A stretch of DNA of 64,000 bases from Malania oleifera (taxonomy: Eukaryota > Streptophyta > Magnoliopsida > Santalales > Ximeniaceae). The position numbers and the translations under genes are program-made. Shown one piece after another: positions 33,378 through 45,980 of the stretch. Each line of letters starts with the position of its first letter. Position 1 is the first letter of the stretch. The notes beneath the pieces were generated by a model that had not been told where the DNA came from, did no database searches, and was given only the letters and a program-made list of their open reading frames with translations. The stretch lies in assembly GCF_029873635.1 (NCBI RefSeq), contig NC_080422.1:7595764-7659763 (forward strand), read 5' to 3'.

Positions 33378-34263
33378 ATAATTTTAGGGATTGTTTGGTA
33401 GGACAAAATTACTTGCACATATTTCTTTCTTTCCTTTGTTTTAACTTTTTTTTTTTTTTGGGGGGCACTAACCACTAAGTTGTGTTTTCTTGGTTATGGT
33501 TAGGTTTATAATTACCAGATTAAACACAAGAAGAAAATGAAAAAAACTTATAAGAGATGATTGGGTCAATTCATTTAAATTTTTTTATGAATAAATAAAT
33601 TTATATTTGTAGTATTGAAATTTATACCTTTGATAAAATTTTACTTGATCCCATTTCATTTAATTAAAAAGTCTAAAAATAAATGATAAAAATTCAATAT
33701 CACCAATTTTCAATTTTTAAAAAACATCATATATGCAATTTAAATCATTTGTGCAAAAAAGAAGAATTTCAAATTATTACATTGTAATAATCAAATATTT
33801 ACTTAGGAGCAATTTGGTATCATTATCAAAAATTATGAAGACAAAAATGTTATGCCTTCAAATTTTACTTTATAATAAAAAAAATTATTATACATGACAA
33901 TTGAAAAAATGGTAAAATATTTTGTAATTAATTTTGCTATTATTTTAAATATATATTTTTTAATTATATTTAAATTCATATGATCATTTTATTTTTATTT
34001 TTATTTTTATTTTAAAATGCACAAAATGAATTACTTAATCCAAAAAACTTATTTCTAGATATTAAAATTTCTAACAAGTTGTTAAAACAATTTAACATTT
34101 GAAAATTAATAATAAAAAAAATAATAGTATAAACAAACACATATTTATAAATAAATTTTTCGCTATACAAAAATAGAAACAGAAAATAAAAAACAATAAC
34201 AATATCATACAGACCCTTAACTCTATAAACTCACGACACAACCACTTATATATATACATATTA

Positions 34264-34308
<45 letters not shown>

Positions 34309-34425
34309 TAGAGAGAGTAAATTATATACATGGCAAAATAAAAGAGATTAAAGACCACTACTCATGAGACTAATGTGGTGGCTCAAAACCACCTAAAATT
34401 TCCTCGAAATTGATTAGACTACATG
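33378..34425. other. AT-rich intergenic stretch with GT/GA microsatellite
   Basis: Very AT-rich with poly-T runs; a compound (GT)n(GA)n microsatellite occupies 34264-34318. No gene. Forms the border between the gene island and the LTR inverted repeat. Confidence 0.6.
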
Positions 34426-36260
34426 GCATATTGAAATTCTTTGAAATGATGAATATAAGATGAGTGTCCTTAAATGACTATCATTCTTGAACTTAATGCA
34501 AGTATGTATGCATACAAATATACAGGGGGAGTTTAAACCTCACTCTAAGGAAAAATAAACATGAGCTTAACGTCTATAATCTCTTACATGCTGAGTAATA
34601 TTTAGAAGGATGAACATGTTTTGAGTGTGCTTAAATGAAATTCAACCTTGAATGTTATGCACTTATGTGTGTTTGAGACTATACCGAGGAACACAAGCCC
34701 CATCCTTGAGAAAAAGATTAGAAATACCTGCCTCATGGACTCACATTATTATTGTTTATACTTTTTAAGTCCTAATTTTTTTTTTTTGTAACCTGAACAT
34801 CATATCCTGTCTTCATTGAATTATCTTTGATATGGATTGTTCCTAGTACGCATGAATACAATGCATGACTTAGTATTTGATTTTTAGTGCATGTGTGTTT
34901 AGGAACATTTTACTAGTGAAATACAAATAATTCAACTTATATCAGTTAAAATTTGATTAAGAATGAAAAATAGTACTTATACTGTTTTCTCTCTAAATGA
35001 CTGTTTTACAATTAATTTCCGTATAAGTAACTAAAAGCATCTAAGCATGTATTCAAATTGATAGGGGGAGCATTTGAAAATGATTTTCTATCCTATTTTG
35101 CTCACCAACTGTTTTGGCTTAGATTTGCTTTGAAATTTTCAGTGGGTGATGTATTTTAGAGTATGATGATTTTATTGAAAATCTAAGATTGAGTTATGTT
35201 GCTTGCCATAGGTGTCTTAGGGTTTGCCACATGATCTCTATTTTAAATTATTTAATATCGTTGGATCTATATGGTTGCATTTTTTTGGTTAGATTATGCA
35301 TTATGCTCAAATGCTTAATCAGGAAAATGATGTTTGCTTGAGCTTCATATTAAAGTTTCTTTTTCTGCAAGCATAACCCCCAGTATTTATCGAAAATCAT
35401 AAGGGAATATATTTTTATACATATATATTTATTTATTTATATATACATATTCTAAAAGCAAGAAATGAACTTATATATAATATATTTTATCTCTTGCTTA
35501 TGTGTGTGAATGTTTTCATGACTGTACTTGTATTATATTGAAATTTTATGTCATGAAATTATATTGTTTATAAATTCTATTTAAGGATGTTGCATAACTA
35601 GTTCATGGATCTTATATGAAATGCATTTGAATTAGTTAAACCGCATTTATGGTCAAATCTACATTTGTTATCATATGTCGTGTGTGTTAAATTCAAATCT
35701 TTCACGAGTCTTGTAATATGTTTAAATTGTCAAGGTTTGCGAATAATCCTGGTATGATCTTGTTTGTCATGTGCCTTTTAATCTCTTAATGACCAATTAT
35801 GAAAATTGTTCTTTGCTCAATTGTTATATTTTCAACAAGTTATAAATTTTTTTATGTCCAATTGTTATATCAAAAAGGGGAGAGTTTTTCTAAGAAAAAT
35901 AAAAGTTTTTTTTTTTTTTTCAAAAAGGGGGAGTTCTCTTTGTTAAGTCTGTTTTAAATGATAAAATTGTTTTCTACTTAGTTGAGCCCTTTTGCTGATG
36001 ACAAAAGGGGGAGAACGTTTTTTAGCAAAATGATAATTACCGAAAGGGAAAATTTTAAGGGCAAAAACATTTGGGCAAATATCTAAGCTTGTACTTTAAC
36101 GCAAAAAATTAAATGCATGATCATTGTAATGTTTTCTTTTGTGAATATGCTTAAGCGTTAGTATCTATATTTTTATTTTGCATATTCTTAGGGGGAGCCT
36201 TTTCAAGTTGTACCCATTTTACTCTGATGTGTTTGTCATCATAAAAAAAGGGGATATTAT
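34426..36260 (+). mobile_element. non-coding internal region of a plus-strand LTR element (left arm)
   Basis: No gag or pol. The sequence matches, in inverted orientation, about 39685-41430; for example GACTATACCGAGGAACACAAGCCCCATC here and GGGGCTTAAACTCCCCGGTATAGTC there. Purine runs (AAAAAGGGGGAG near 35928, AAAAGGGGGAGAACG near 36004) precede the LTR, ending in a final tract at 36243-36260. Looks like a large retrotransposon derivative (LARD) or the non-coding 3' end of a long Copia element. Confidence 0.65.
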
Positions 36261-37806
36261 TGTCTTTTTGAGTCTGATCCCTATTTTGATGCTAACAAAG
36301 CATCTGTACCTTATATGTGCACTTAGTGTGTCAACAGGTTTACATTTAAGCATGAACATAAGATACGAGAAAATGGAAGCTTAATGGACTTAAAGATTAT
36401 GCATTTTAGGTGAATTTCACGCAAAAGAACAAAGAAGAAAGAAGAAATTTGTTCATTTCAATTGTAAATTGCATTTAAGTTTTTATTATTTTGGTCTGTA
36501 ATAATGCATGCATTTGTATGATATGACTTAATGCTCAGATAGGCCATCATTCGGTCAACGTTGGATTTTTTAGGTACTTTAATAGCCCCAATGGACCCAC
36601 CCATTTCAGTTGTAAACACCTTGGTCGACCAAACACTCTATTGGCCAAAAAGTTAAAATATTGACTATGCCTCGAGTGACCGAACAAAAATGAACGTATC
36701 TTCCACAGTCGACCAAACCCTGGTCATTGACTTTTTCACTATCCCCGTCTACTCAAACTTTTAGTTCAAAATCACCCCGAGCGATTGAATTGTGAGGCTC
36801 GGTAGACCAAACCATTCATTGGGCGACCGAAACCACAAAGGTTTGGAAAATCGCCTGGCTTAGCCGACCGATCGCTTTCCATGGTCAACTGAACCCGAAA
36901 AATTCACTTTTCTCTTTATGTCTGTTCGGGCAACCGACCCTAAGGACCAAGCGACTGAAACTCTCGGGTTGCCAATAATTAATTGTGGTAACTGGGGTTA
37001 AAATTTAATTAAACAAATCTAATAATACCCAATGTGTCCCATCGGTCATATTTTTGAGAAAAATCTATAAATACACCCTCATTTTCTTTGATTAGCAAAT
37101 AATTTTCTCTCAAATATTTTTAATTCCTTGTTAATCAAAGTTCCCCCAAACTAATTTCATTGCAAAAATCTTTTCCTTGGGGTAAATTTTTACACTCTCC
37201 AACTCTTTTTATTATTATATCTTAAAAATCATTTTTACAAGAGAGCATTTTTTTATTTGGGCATTTATTTTCAAGTGTTTTATTCTCTCTAGCTTACATA
37301 TTTGAAAAATATTGTTGAGAGTAAAGCTTTGGGATTTCTCCACATATTTCCATGGTAAATATGTTGTTGGAGAAACACTTTTTTGCATCTATGCTTTCAT
37401 TGATAAACCTTTATATTGCAAAGATCATTTGAGAAACCAGGACCCTAGGTTCTCTTACTTCTTTATTAAAAATATTTTTAGAGATATATTTGATTCAGGG
37501 TTTAAATCTTTGAGATCTTTATCATATACATTATATTCAAAGATTGCAAAATGATTTTGAAAGCACCTTTACTCTACTGAGCATGATTTCATATCATATT
37601 AGAGGACACGTTTTAGAGCTTTAATGTTGTACATCTCTGCTTGTATTTAGAAGTATTATTTTGTACAAAAATGATTTTTAATGTAACGGTTCTGTTCAGC
37701 TCAGAAATTGAACTGGGGAGTCTCAGTCCCGTAAATGAGACAAGTTTGGCTCAACCTTATAATTGAGTTAAGGTTTACCTCGCCTCGTAAGGAGAGGTTG
37801 TAATGG
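36261..37806 (+). mobile_element. LTR (plus orientation), truncated at 37806
   Basis: Starts TGTCTTTTTGAGTC after the purine tract. Contains the GGTCGACC/GACCGAAC motif array (36540-36970), a TATA box TCTATAAATA (37064-37073), and near its end a block (GGGGAGTCTCAGTCCCGTAA, CTCGCCTCGTAAGGAGAGG) that is the inverse of 38195-38310. It stops about 400 bp short of a complete U5, where the minus-oriented LTR begins. Confidence 0.75.
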
Positions 37807-39684
37807 TGTTGGAATTGGTGTGATTTGAAGAGAGGGGGTGGGGGGGGGGTGAATTGTGTTTTAAAAACTTTTTGGTAAATTTAAACATTTCACCGATTCA
37901 CCACAAATCATATCCCATTCATAATACAAACGTGTATGTAAATAATAAAACTGCAAGTACAAACATACACGTGCAACATATTTTATTTAAATGAATGTGT
38001 GCATGCAAATAATTATAATTGTAAATGGACAAACATACACATATTGAAATTATAGTGCGGAAAATAAATAAGAAAATGAGAGAGGAATACACGATATTTG
38101 TTATCGAGGTTCGACCAAACCAGTCTACATTCCCGTCTTGGGCATACCCCCCAAGGATTACACTATCCCTATTCACTTAATTGGGTGGAGCAGAAGCTGT
38201 TTACATCCTCTCCTTATGAGGCGAGAAAAACCCTAATTCAATTTTTGGACTGAACCGAACTGGTCTCACTTACGGGACTGAGACTCACCAGTTCAATTAC
38301 AGGATAAACCCAACTGATACAATAAGAATATTTTTGCACATGAAAATACTTCTGAAAAATACAAGCATGGATGTACACATTAAGCTCATAAAAATACACA
38401 CTCCAATGATATGAAATAATGTTCAGGGAGTAAGGGTGCTTTCAAAATAATTTTTATAATCTTTGAATATAATATGTATGATAAGCACCTCAACGATTTA
38501 AACCCTAAACCAAATATTTCTCCAAAAAATATTTTCAATAAGACATGGGAGACCTAGGGTTTGAATGTAAACAAAATGCCTAAATAATACTCTCTTGTAA
38601 AAATGATTTTCAAGAGTAAATGAAAGAGTGTTTGGAGAGTATGAAAATTTTGATCCCAAAATGATTTTTCAAGTAAAAGAATATGTGGGGGAACTTTGAT
38701 TAGGAAAAAGATTTGAGAGAAAAGTTAAACTAATCAAAGTTGCTAATCTTGGTTTATGAAGGGTATATATAGAGTCTGAGAATTTTTTAACCGTTGAGGA
38801 CATGCTGGGTATTATAGAAAAGTTTAATTAAATTTTAAATCCATTTTAGCATTTAAAAATATCCCAACCCGAGAGTTTCGATCAACTAAACCATAGGTTC
38901 GGTCGCCCGAACAGACCTATTTGAAAAAGACAATTTTGAACTTCGGGTGTCTGAAAAATGGTTTGGGTGGCTAAATTAGGCAATTTTCAAAATGTCCAAG
39001 ATTCGGTCACCCGTCCTTAAGTTTGGGCTACCAAACTTGCATGTTCGGTCGCCCGAGGGTATTTTGAACGTAAACGTTCGGGCGCCCGAGTTGGTGGAAA
39101 AGGACAAGTTACAAGTTTGGTTGACTGAAGACGCTATGGTCATTTAAGTTCGGTCCCCTGAAGTCAAGTCAACTATTTGACCAGTCAATAGTTCGGTCAA
39201 CTGAGGCAATTTGACTTACTTGGTTCAATCGTTCGAATCCCTTTCAATTTTCAACCTAGGTTGTATTTTACTTTTGTTATTTTCCTTAAGTGAAGTGCAG
39301 GGTCTTAGGGTCTCTCTAAGGTCTAGGCATTTTAGTTTGCCTTCAAAAATATGGCATTTGTCGGCCAAAGTCACCCTCGAGGTCTGTCTATGATTCTATT
39401 TGAGTACTGAGACATATCATCCAGGATGTATGCAGTTATTACAGACCAAAATAGAAAAATTAAATACATATACAACTAAAAACATGTCTTCTTCTTCTTC
39501 TTCTTCTTCTTCTTCCGTCTTCATGGAATATGCCAAATAATGTGTTCTTTAAGCTCCGTCTGGCTTCCATCTCATACCTCTTATGTGTGTGTTAAATTAT
39601 AACCTGTTCAACCACTAGAAACACACATAAGTAACTTGCAGTTTTTTATTATCAAAACTAGGGAGTGGACTCAAAAAACCAACA
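37807..39684 (-). mobile_element. LTR of the same family (minus orientation), full length
   Basis: 1878 bp; plus strand TGTTGGAATTGG ... CCAACA. Contains on the minus strand a motif array (38870-39235), a CAACGGTTA motif near 38785-38795, a TATA box (38761-38774, CTCTATATATACCC) and a G-run next to the U5 end (37832-37849). A pyrimidine run at 39685-39699 is the polypurine tract on the minus strand, so this is the 3' LTR of a minus-strand element extending right. A (CTT)n tract lies at 39488-39515. Confidence 0.82.
38761..38774 (-). promoter_or_regulatory. TATA box of the minus-oriented LTR
   Basis: Minus strand CTCTATATATACCC, in the same position relative to the motif array as in the left arm (37064-37073) and element B (43311-43320). 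Confidence 0.55.
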
Positions 39685-40409
39685 ATCTCTCCCTTTTTGC
39701 TGATGACAAACGCATCATAGCAAAATGGGTATAGCCTGAAAAGGCTCTCCATAAGAATATGCATAATATAAAATATAAATAATAAAACTCAAGCATATTC
39801 ACAAAAGAAGACATTACAAATGATCATGCATTTAAATTTTTGTATTAAAGCACATGCTCAAAGATTTAACCTCTATATTTCGGTCATTATCATTTTACTC
39901 AAAAAACATTATTCCCCTTTTGGCATCAGCAAAAAGGGCTAAGCTACGTAGAAACATTTAATCATTTAAAAACAAACTTAGCAAAGAGAACTCCCCCTTG
40001 TTTTTGAAATGATTTTCAATTTGTTTAGAAAATACTCTCCCTTTACGTTTTTGGCATTTATTTTTTCATACAACACAATATAACTAGTTAAAAAAAATGT
40101 CATGATAAACATTGTCAAACCAGAAGTATACACAAACCAATTCATTTTGAACACAACATAAGACCCGCAAAAGATTGGAATTTAAAAACATGCGGCATAT
40201 GATCGCAAGTGATAGTTTGAGCATAAGAGTGGTCTAACTAGTTCATATGCATTTCATGAACAATCAATGAACCAGTTATGTAATATAATACTCAAAAAAA
40301 AATTTTCATGACAAATAATTTTAAAAAAAGATAGCACAAGCCATGAAGCATAAAACACACAAGCAAGATATAGAAATATTGTATATAAGTTCAATTCTTG
40401 CTTTTATAA

Positions 40410-40454
<45 letters not shown>

Positions 40455-42477
40455 AATATATATAAATATATGTATGTATAAAAATATATCCCCTTAAAAT
40501 TTTCAATAAATATTGGGGGCTTATGCTTGTTGAAAAAGAAACTTTAATTCAAACTCAAACAAACATCATTTTCCTGGTTAAGCATTTAAGCACAACACAA
40601 AGTATGACCAGAAAAATAAACACAACCATATAAATCTAGAGAAATTAAGTAAATTTAAAGCACGGATCATATAGCAAATCCAACGAACGCGTGGCAAAAA
40701 AATATTTTTCAAATTAAGGTTTTCAATAACATCATTACAATAAATCATATGCCATAAGATGAATTCAAAACAGATCTAAACCATAAGTTTGGGTGAGCAT
40801 ACAAGATAGAGATTTAAAGAAAAGATGCTCCCCCTATCAATTAGAATACGTGCTTAGATACTATTAGTTACTTATACTGATACAAAATATGAAAATTTAT
40901 TAAGAGTTCAAACAGTATAAGTATCATTCTTCATTTTAAAAAAAATTTTACTAGGTATGTGTTAAACCAATTTATCTCACCAGTAATATGTCCCTAAACA
41001 AACATGCGCTAAAAATCAAATACTAAGTCATGCATGGTGTTCATGTGTACCAGGAACAATCCATATCAAAGATGTTCAGTAGAGACATGATATGATTATT
41101 CAAGGTATTCAAAAAAGGCTTCAAACTCAAAAAGTAGAAACAATAAGAATGAGAGTCCAAGGGGCAGGTAACTTAAATCATTTTCTCAGAGATGGGGCTT
41201 AAACTCCCCGGTATAGTCTCAAGCATACATAAGTACATTAACGTTCAAGGATGAATTTCATTCAAGAACATCTATCACATGTTCATCCTTCTTAATAGAG
41301 ATTATTGACATTAAGTACTTATTTATTTTATCCTAAGATAGGGTTTAAGCTCCCTTGTATATTTGCATGCACACTTACTTGAATTAAGCTCAAGGATGAT
41401 GTTCACTTTAAGTACATTCTTTATATATTCATCCTATGTAATGAATTCAACATGAAGCAAATACTAGTCATTCGGCATGCAAGCATGACATATTGCATTT
41501 CAATTTAAAACAAGATAGCCAGTCAAGGCTATTACTCAAGATTATGCAATAGGGGTTCAATAAGGATGACACAACTCAAAATTCACAACGAGTGTGTAAA
41601 ATGAAAACTCCCCCTAAGTCATGCAATTTCCTTAGTCAATGGACCATCATCAAAATATGGGACGTTCAATTTAAAAGGATGATGTTTTACCATTTGGGTC
41701 CGGAGTGAAAGTACATAACCCAAAGAATTGGACCAAATGGTGTCCATGAACTAAGTTTCTCTTAGGTTTATAAAATGTGTACATGTTTTCAGTTCAGCGC
41801 AAACCAATAGGATTTAACATGAACTAATCTATTTAATTATCTAGCAGCCTAGGACATGACATGAAGATTGTGCATGTTTTTCTGTTAAGCACATACCATT
41901 TATAATTCAACATGCACCAGCTAACTAATTAATTATTTTGCATGCATTTTCAACAAAGGGTGAGAATAATAATTTCATTATGATTCACTCATCATTTCAA
42001 AAATGTTTGGGCATGCATTAAACTATCTATCCTAATACATGGTTTCACTAAAAAAAAAATTCTATCGAAATTCCGACAGAATTTCGTCTGTAAATTGGAC
42101 TTTTCCCCATTTTTTCATGTTTCTAAAACCTAATAAATTCAAGCAAGCAATATAAAATAATTTGCATCATGCAAATACTATTCAGTTAAAGACATGCGAG
42201 AACCTATATTCACTATCAGCATGCAATTCACATCACTGTATCCTCCATGTAGGAGACATTCAAGACAAGCGTGCATTCAGTAGTTCATAAAGATAAACTA
42301 TCCATTAAATAATATATTCACTTTTAAAATTAATGGATAGTGGCACTCAATTCAAAACAATTTAGAAAAATATCCATTTATCAGAGAATACAATCATTTA
42401 GCACAAATGGATATTTGCATTTAGCTCATACAAAGTATCCAATATGTATGAAATGATAAGCACAATACAACAAAATG
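39685..42477 (-). mobile_element. non-coding internal region of the minus-strand LTR element (right arm)
   Basis: Up to about 41430 it is the inverse of the left arm. It has repeated units of roughly 120-190 bp, each with a word like AGGGTTTAAGCTCCCTTGTATA and a CAAGGATGAxxTTCA word. No gag or pol. An (AT)n tract lies at 40413-40455. It is interrupted at 42477 by element B and resumes at 56294. Confidence 0.65.
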
Positions 42478-42844
42478 TGTTGACCTTATAGGTCACACCC
42501 GGTTTTGATAATGACAAATACTTGTTATATTTGATGGCTATCTGAGGATATGTGCATGTATATAATTGGAAAATCAAAATGATGGCACAAGAAGTAGAGG
42601 TTGAAGACCCTAAAGACCATATTTGTGTTGTACTTTAATTTCATTTAATGTATTGCGGGTTTGTAATAGTAAATAGGAGAAAATTGGTCTGTAATAATCA
42701 AATGCATTATATGCATGATATGATAGGTAAGCTAAAAAAGACCTAGAATGACCCTAGGAGCCATATGCATTCACAAACATATATGCTTATATGGATAAGG
42801 TGATTGTATAAGGGAGTTGGAATCGAAATGCATTAAAAATGCAT

Positions 42845-43195
42845 ATTCGGTTGACCGAACGAACATATAAAATAATTTGGTCGACTGAACCAGTTAAGCA
42901 GTCAACATTTTGACCATAGCTCAGTTAACCGTGCCATGCCAAGTTTATATAACTTGGTCGACCGAACTCCCACCAAGACAACATTTAACTCCTAGGTCGA
43001 CCGACCAGAAATATACGGGCAACACCCTGGTCGATCGAACCCCCATGTGGGAGAATCCAACTTCCCAGTTGACCGAATTTCATAATTCAAAATCACCTAG
43101 TCAACCGAACTCTCAGTTCAAATTTCTCTCTGTCGACCAAACTTCGTCACTTAGTCAACTAAACCTCAAGTCTGGTCGACTGGTGCTCTCGGGTT
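42845..43195. repeat. GGTCGACCGAAC motif array in the LTR U3 of element B
   Basis: At least ten near-copies of TTGGTCGACCGAACT, many containing the palindrome GGTCGACC, spaced about 20-45 bp and lying about 115 bp upstream of the TATA box. Repeated in the 3' LTR at 52240-52645. Confidence 0.85.
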
Positions 43196-43310
43196 GAAAT
43201 TTTTTTTTACCGCAGTTAAACTTTTTAAATGAGGTTAATTATGCTAAAATATTTTAAAACAATACTAATAATACCCTATGTGTCATGGACGGCTATAATT
43301 ATGGGGTAAT

Positions 43311-43320
43311 CTATATATAC
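43311..43320 (+). promoter_or_regulatory. TATA box of element B 5' LTR
   Basis: CTATATATAC, preceded by GGACGGCTATAATTATGGGG. The 3' LTR has the same at 52758-52767. Confidence 0.6.
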
Positions 43321-44537
43321 CCCATCATTTGAAAATATTAGCACCTAATTAGAAATCTTGATTAGCAAAATTCTTTGAAATTCAAAATTCTCATATACTC
43401 ATTTTGAAGCCTCCCATACTCACTCTTGCTAGTTCTTATTGCAAAAATCCCTTCGTAAGTGTGTGCTTGAGCGTTTTTGCTATTAAGCTATTGCTCTCAC
43501 ATGCTTGATTGATTGAAATTATTTTCTTTGGGAGCAAAGCTTTAAGTTTTTCCTAGAAGACTTTATTGGTAAGTCTTTCTTAGGGAAACTTCATTTGAGC
43601 TTGTGAGTATTGCATTCTCATTGCAATATCTCAAGGAGTTCACATTGCTTTTTGATTGCTAAAACATATTTCAAATCATCTTCAAATATATCGTGTGATT
43701 TACTTTGAGAAATATTTTGTTGAGATATTTGTGCATATGCAAAAAGATCTTTGTTGAAATATCCTTTGATTGATTTTATCTTATTGAACACAAAGATCAA
43801 ATCGTTTTATAAATTAAATATGAATATCTCTTAAGATTTATATTTGTACAAAAATATTTGTTGGGATATTTAAAGTGTGCTAAGGATCTTTGTTTGAACA
43901 TTGCGATTGAAATCATTTTTTTGACACAAAGATCACATCATTTTCACTCTCACACACTGATTGCAACATTTGCATAAATAATTGAGAGTGGACATTTAGA
44001 CCACATTGAGCTTACTTCATTATATCATTCGGTGGTGTATTGATTAGATTGGGTACATATCTGCTTTACTGAGAAGCATAATCAATGTACTAGTTTCATT
44101 ATTGAGAAATATTGTTGTATTCCAGGTGTGGCCTGAGGGGGCTGTAATCCAGCCCGATAAAGATTGTATGTAAAGGTCGAGGTCAGCCTTGTGCTAATTG
44201 ACCTAATTGTTTAGGTGCTGCTCCACTCGTTACACCCATTAAATGAGCTTTATAGTGGTAATCCATGTGCTTGTTAGCCAAGGCAGGGACGCAGGCAGTT
44301 TTCCGAACCTCAATAACATTTCTGGGTGTTATTTCTTATTTACCACTTTCTGGTGCATGCTTGGTTGATTTTATCGTGCAACTTAATTTTCCTTGCATAT
44401 TTAAATTGATTTAATTTATCTGCATTAGATTGACCATAAGGTTGTGTAATACTGCTGTTAGGGGATTGACCTAGTATATAAATTTTTGAAAATACCAATT
44501 CACCCCCCCCTCTTGGGATTACGGTAAAGCTAACAAT

Positions 44538-44549
44538 TGGTATCAAAGA
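44538..44549 (+). other. primer binding site (tRNA-iMet) of element B
   Basis: TTGGTATCAAAG two bases after the LTR end. One G-to-A change from the usual TGGTATCAGAG. Confidence 0.8.
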
Positions 44550-45980
44550 CACATAACATAGACTCAATAGTTATTTTGCAAAAGATCTTAGATGGCTCAT
44601 AGTACTGTGACCCGTTTCCCCGAGGGACCATCTTCCACACAACCTCCGTTTTTCAGTGGTGTTAATCACACCTTCTGAAAATAGAGGATGCGCATCTACC
44701 TTCAAAATATAGATTGGAAGGTGTGGAGGATCATCTCTAAAGGAAATTATGTTCCTATGAAAGTAGAGGGTGAGATTAGAGTCCCTAAAACTGACGAAGA
44801 ATATAATGATGATGATGTGAAAGTTGTTAGTTTGAATGCCACTATTATGAATAATTTGTATTGTGGTCTTGATGTGAATGAGTTTAATAGAGTAATAGCA
44901 TGTGCTACTGCAAAAGAAATCTAGGATAAATTAGAAGTCACATATAAAGGTACTAGGGATGTGAAAGATAGTAGGATAGATATGCTGACTAGTGAATATA
45001 AAGCCTTTAGGATGAATGTAGGTGAGTCCATTTAGAGCATGTACACTAAATTCACACACATTATAAACTCACTGTATGCATTAAGTAAGACCTATCCTAC
45101 ATATGAGATGATTAGGAAGATCCTTAGAGGCTTGCCTCCTATTTGGGAAGCTAAGGTTACGACCATTTCTGAGGGTAGAGACCTTAAGGCCATGACTCTA
45201 GATGAATTTATAGGTTCCCTGATTACCTAAGAATTAGCTATAAATGAGAGACTCAATAAACATAATAGGTCAAAAAAGGTGACTGCATTGAAAACTTCCA
45301 CTAATACATCTAGTGAATGTAGCGAACCTAACTCTAAGGATGATATGGCCATGCTAACTAGAAAATTCAGAAGATTCTTCAGGAAGAATAGAAAGTCATA
45401 CAAAAGATATAGGGATTCTGCATCTAATAAGGGAGAGTCTAATAAAAGAAAAGAAAAATTAAATGCTCCCACGTGTTACAATTGCAACAAAGTTAGGCAC
45501 ATCAAGCCAGACTGCCCACTACTGAAAAAGGATGCCAGGAAAAAAAAGAAAGCCATGAAAGCAGGCACTTCATGAGATAAATTAAGTAGCAGTGACTCTA
45601 ACTCAGACCGCAGCAACTCAGAGGTTGCTAATCTGTGCTTCATGGCACATGATGATGAGGTATTGTCTTCTTGCTCTTTATCTTCATATTATTCATTTGA
45701 TGATTGTGATTATGATTGCATGTCTATGTTTAGAGAATTACAATTTGAATATATTCGTGTATATAAACTATTGAATTAAATGACCAAAGAAAATGATGAT
45801 TTGAAAAAGAAATGCGAAAATTGGTTTAAATTGTTTGGAATTGCAAAAACCTCCCATGCTTCGATTTTGAAAGAAAAATATGTGACTATAGCTGAGCTTG
45901 AGGGGAAATTGGAGGATAGCTCCAAAATTATTTTTATATTCACCGAAGGCAAACGCAACTTTGAAAAACTACTTGGTGTT

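Larger units (their letters stand above)
42478..44535 (+). repeat. 5' LTR of element B
   Basis: 2058 bp; TGTTGACCTTATAGG ... GGTAAAGCTAACA. Holds the TTGGTCGACCGAAC array (42845-43195), a TATA box CTATATATAC (43311-43320) and a C-run (44503-44510) near the U5 end. Paired with 51883-53010 plus 55288-56293. Confidence 0.92.
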
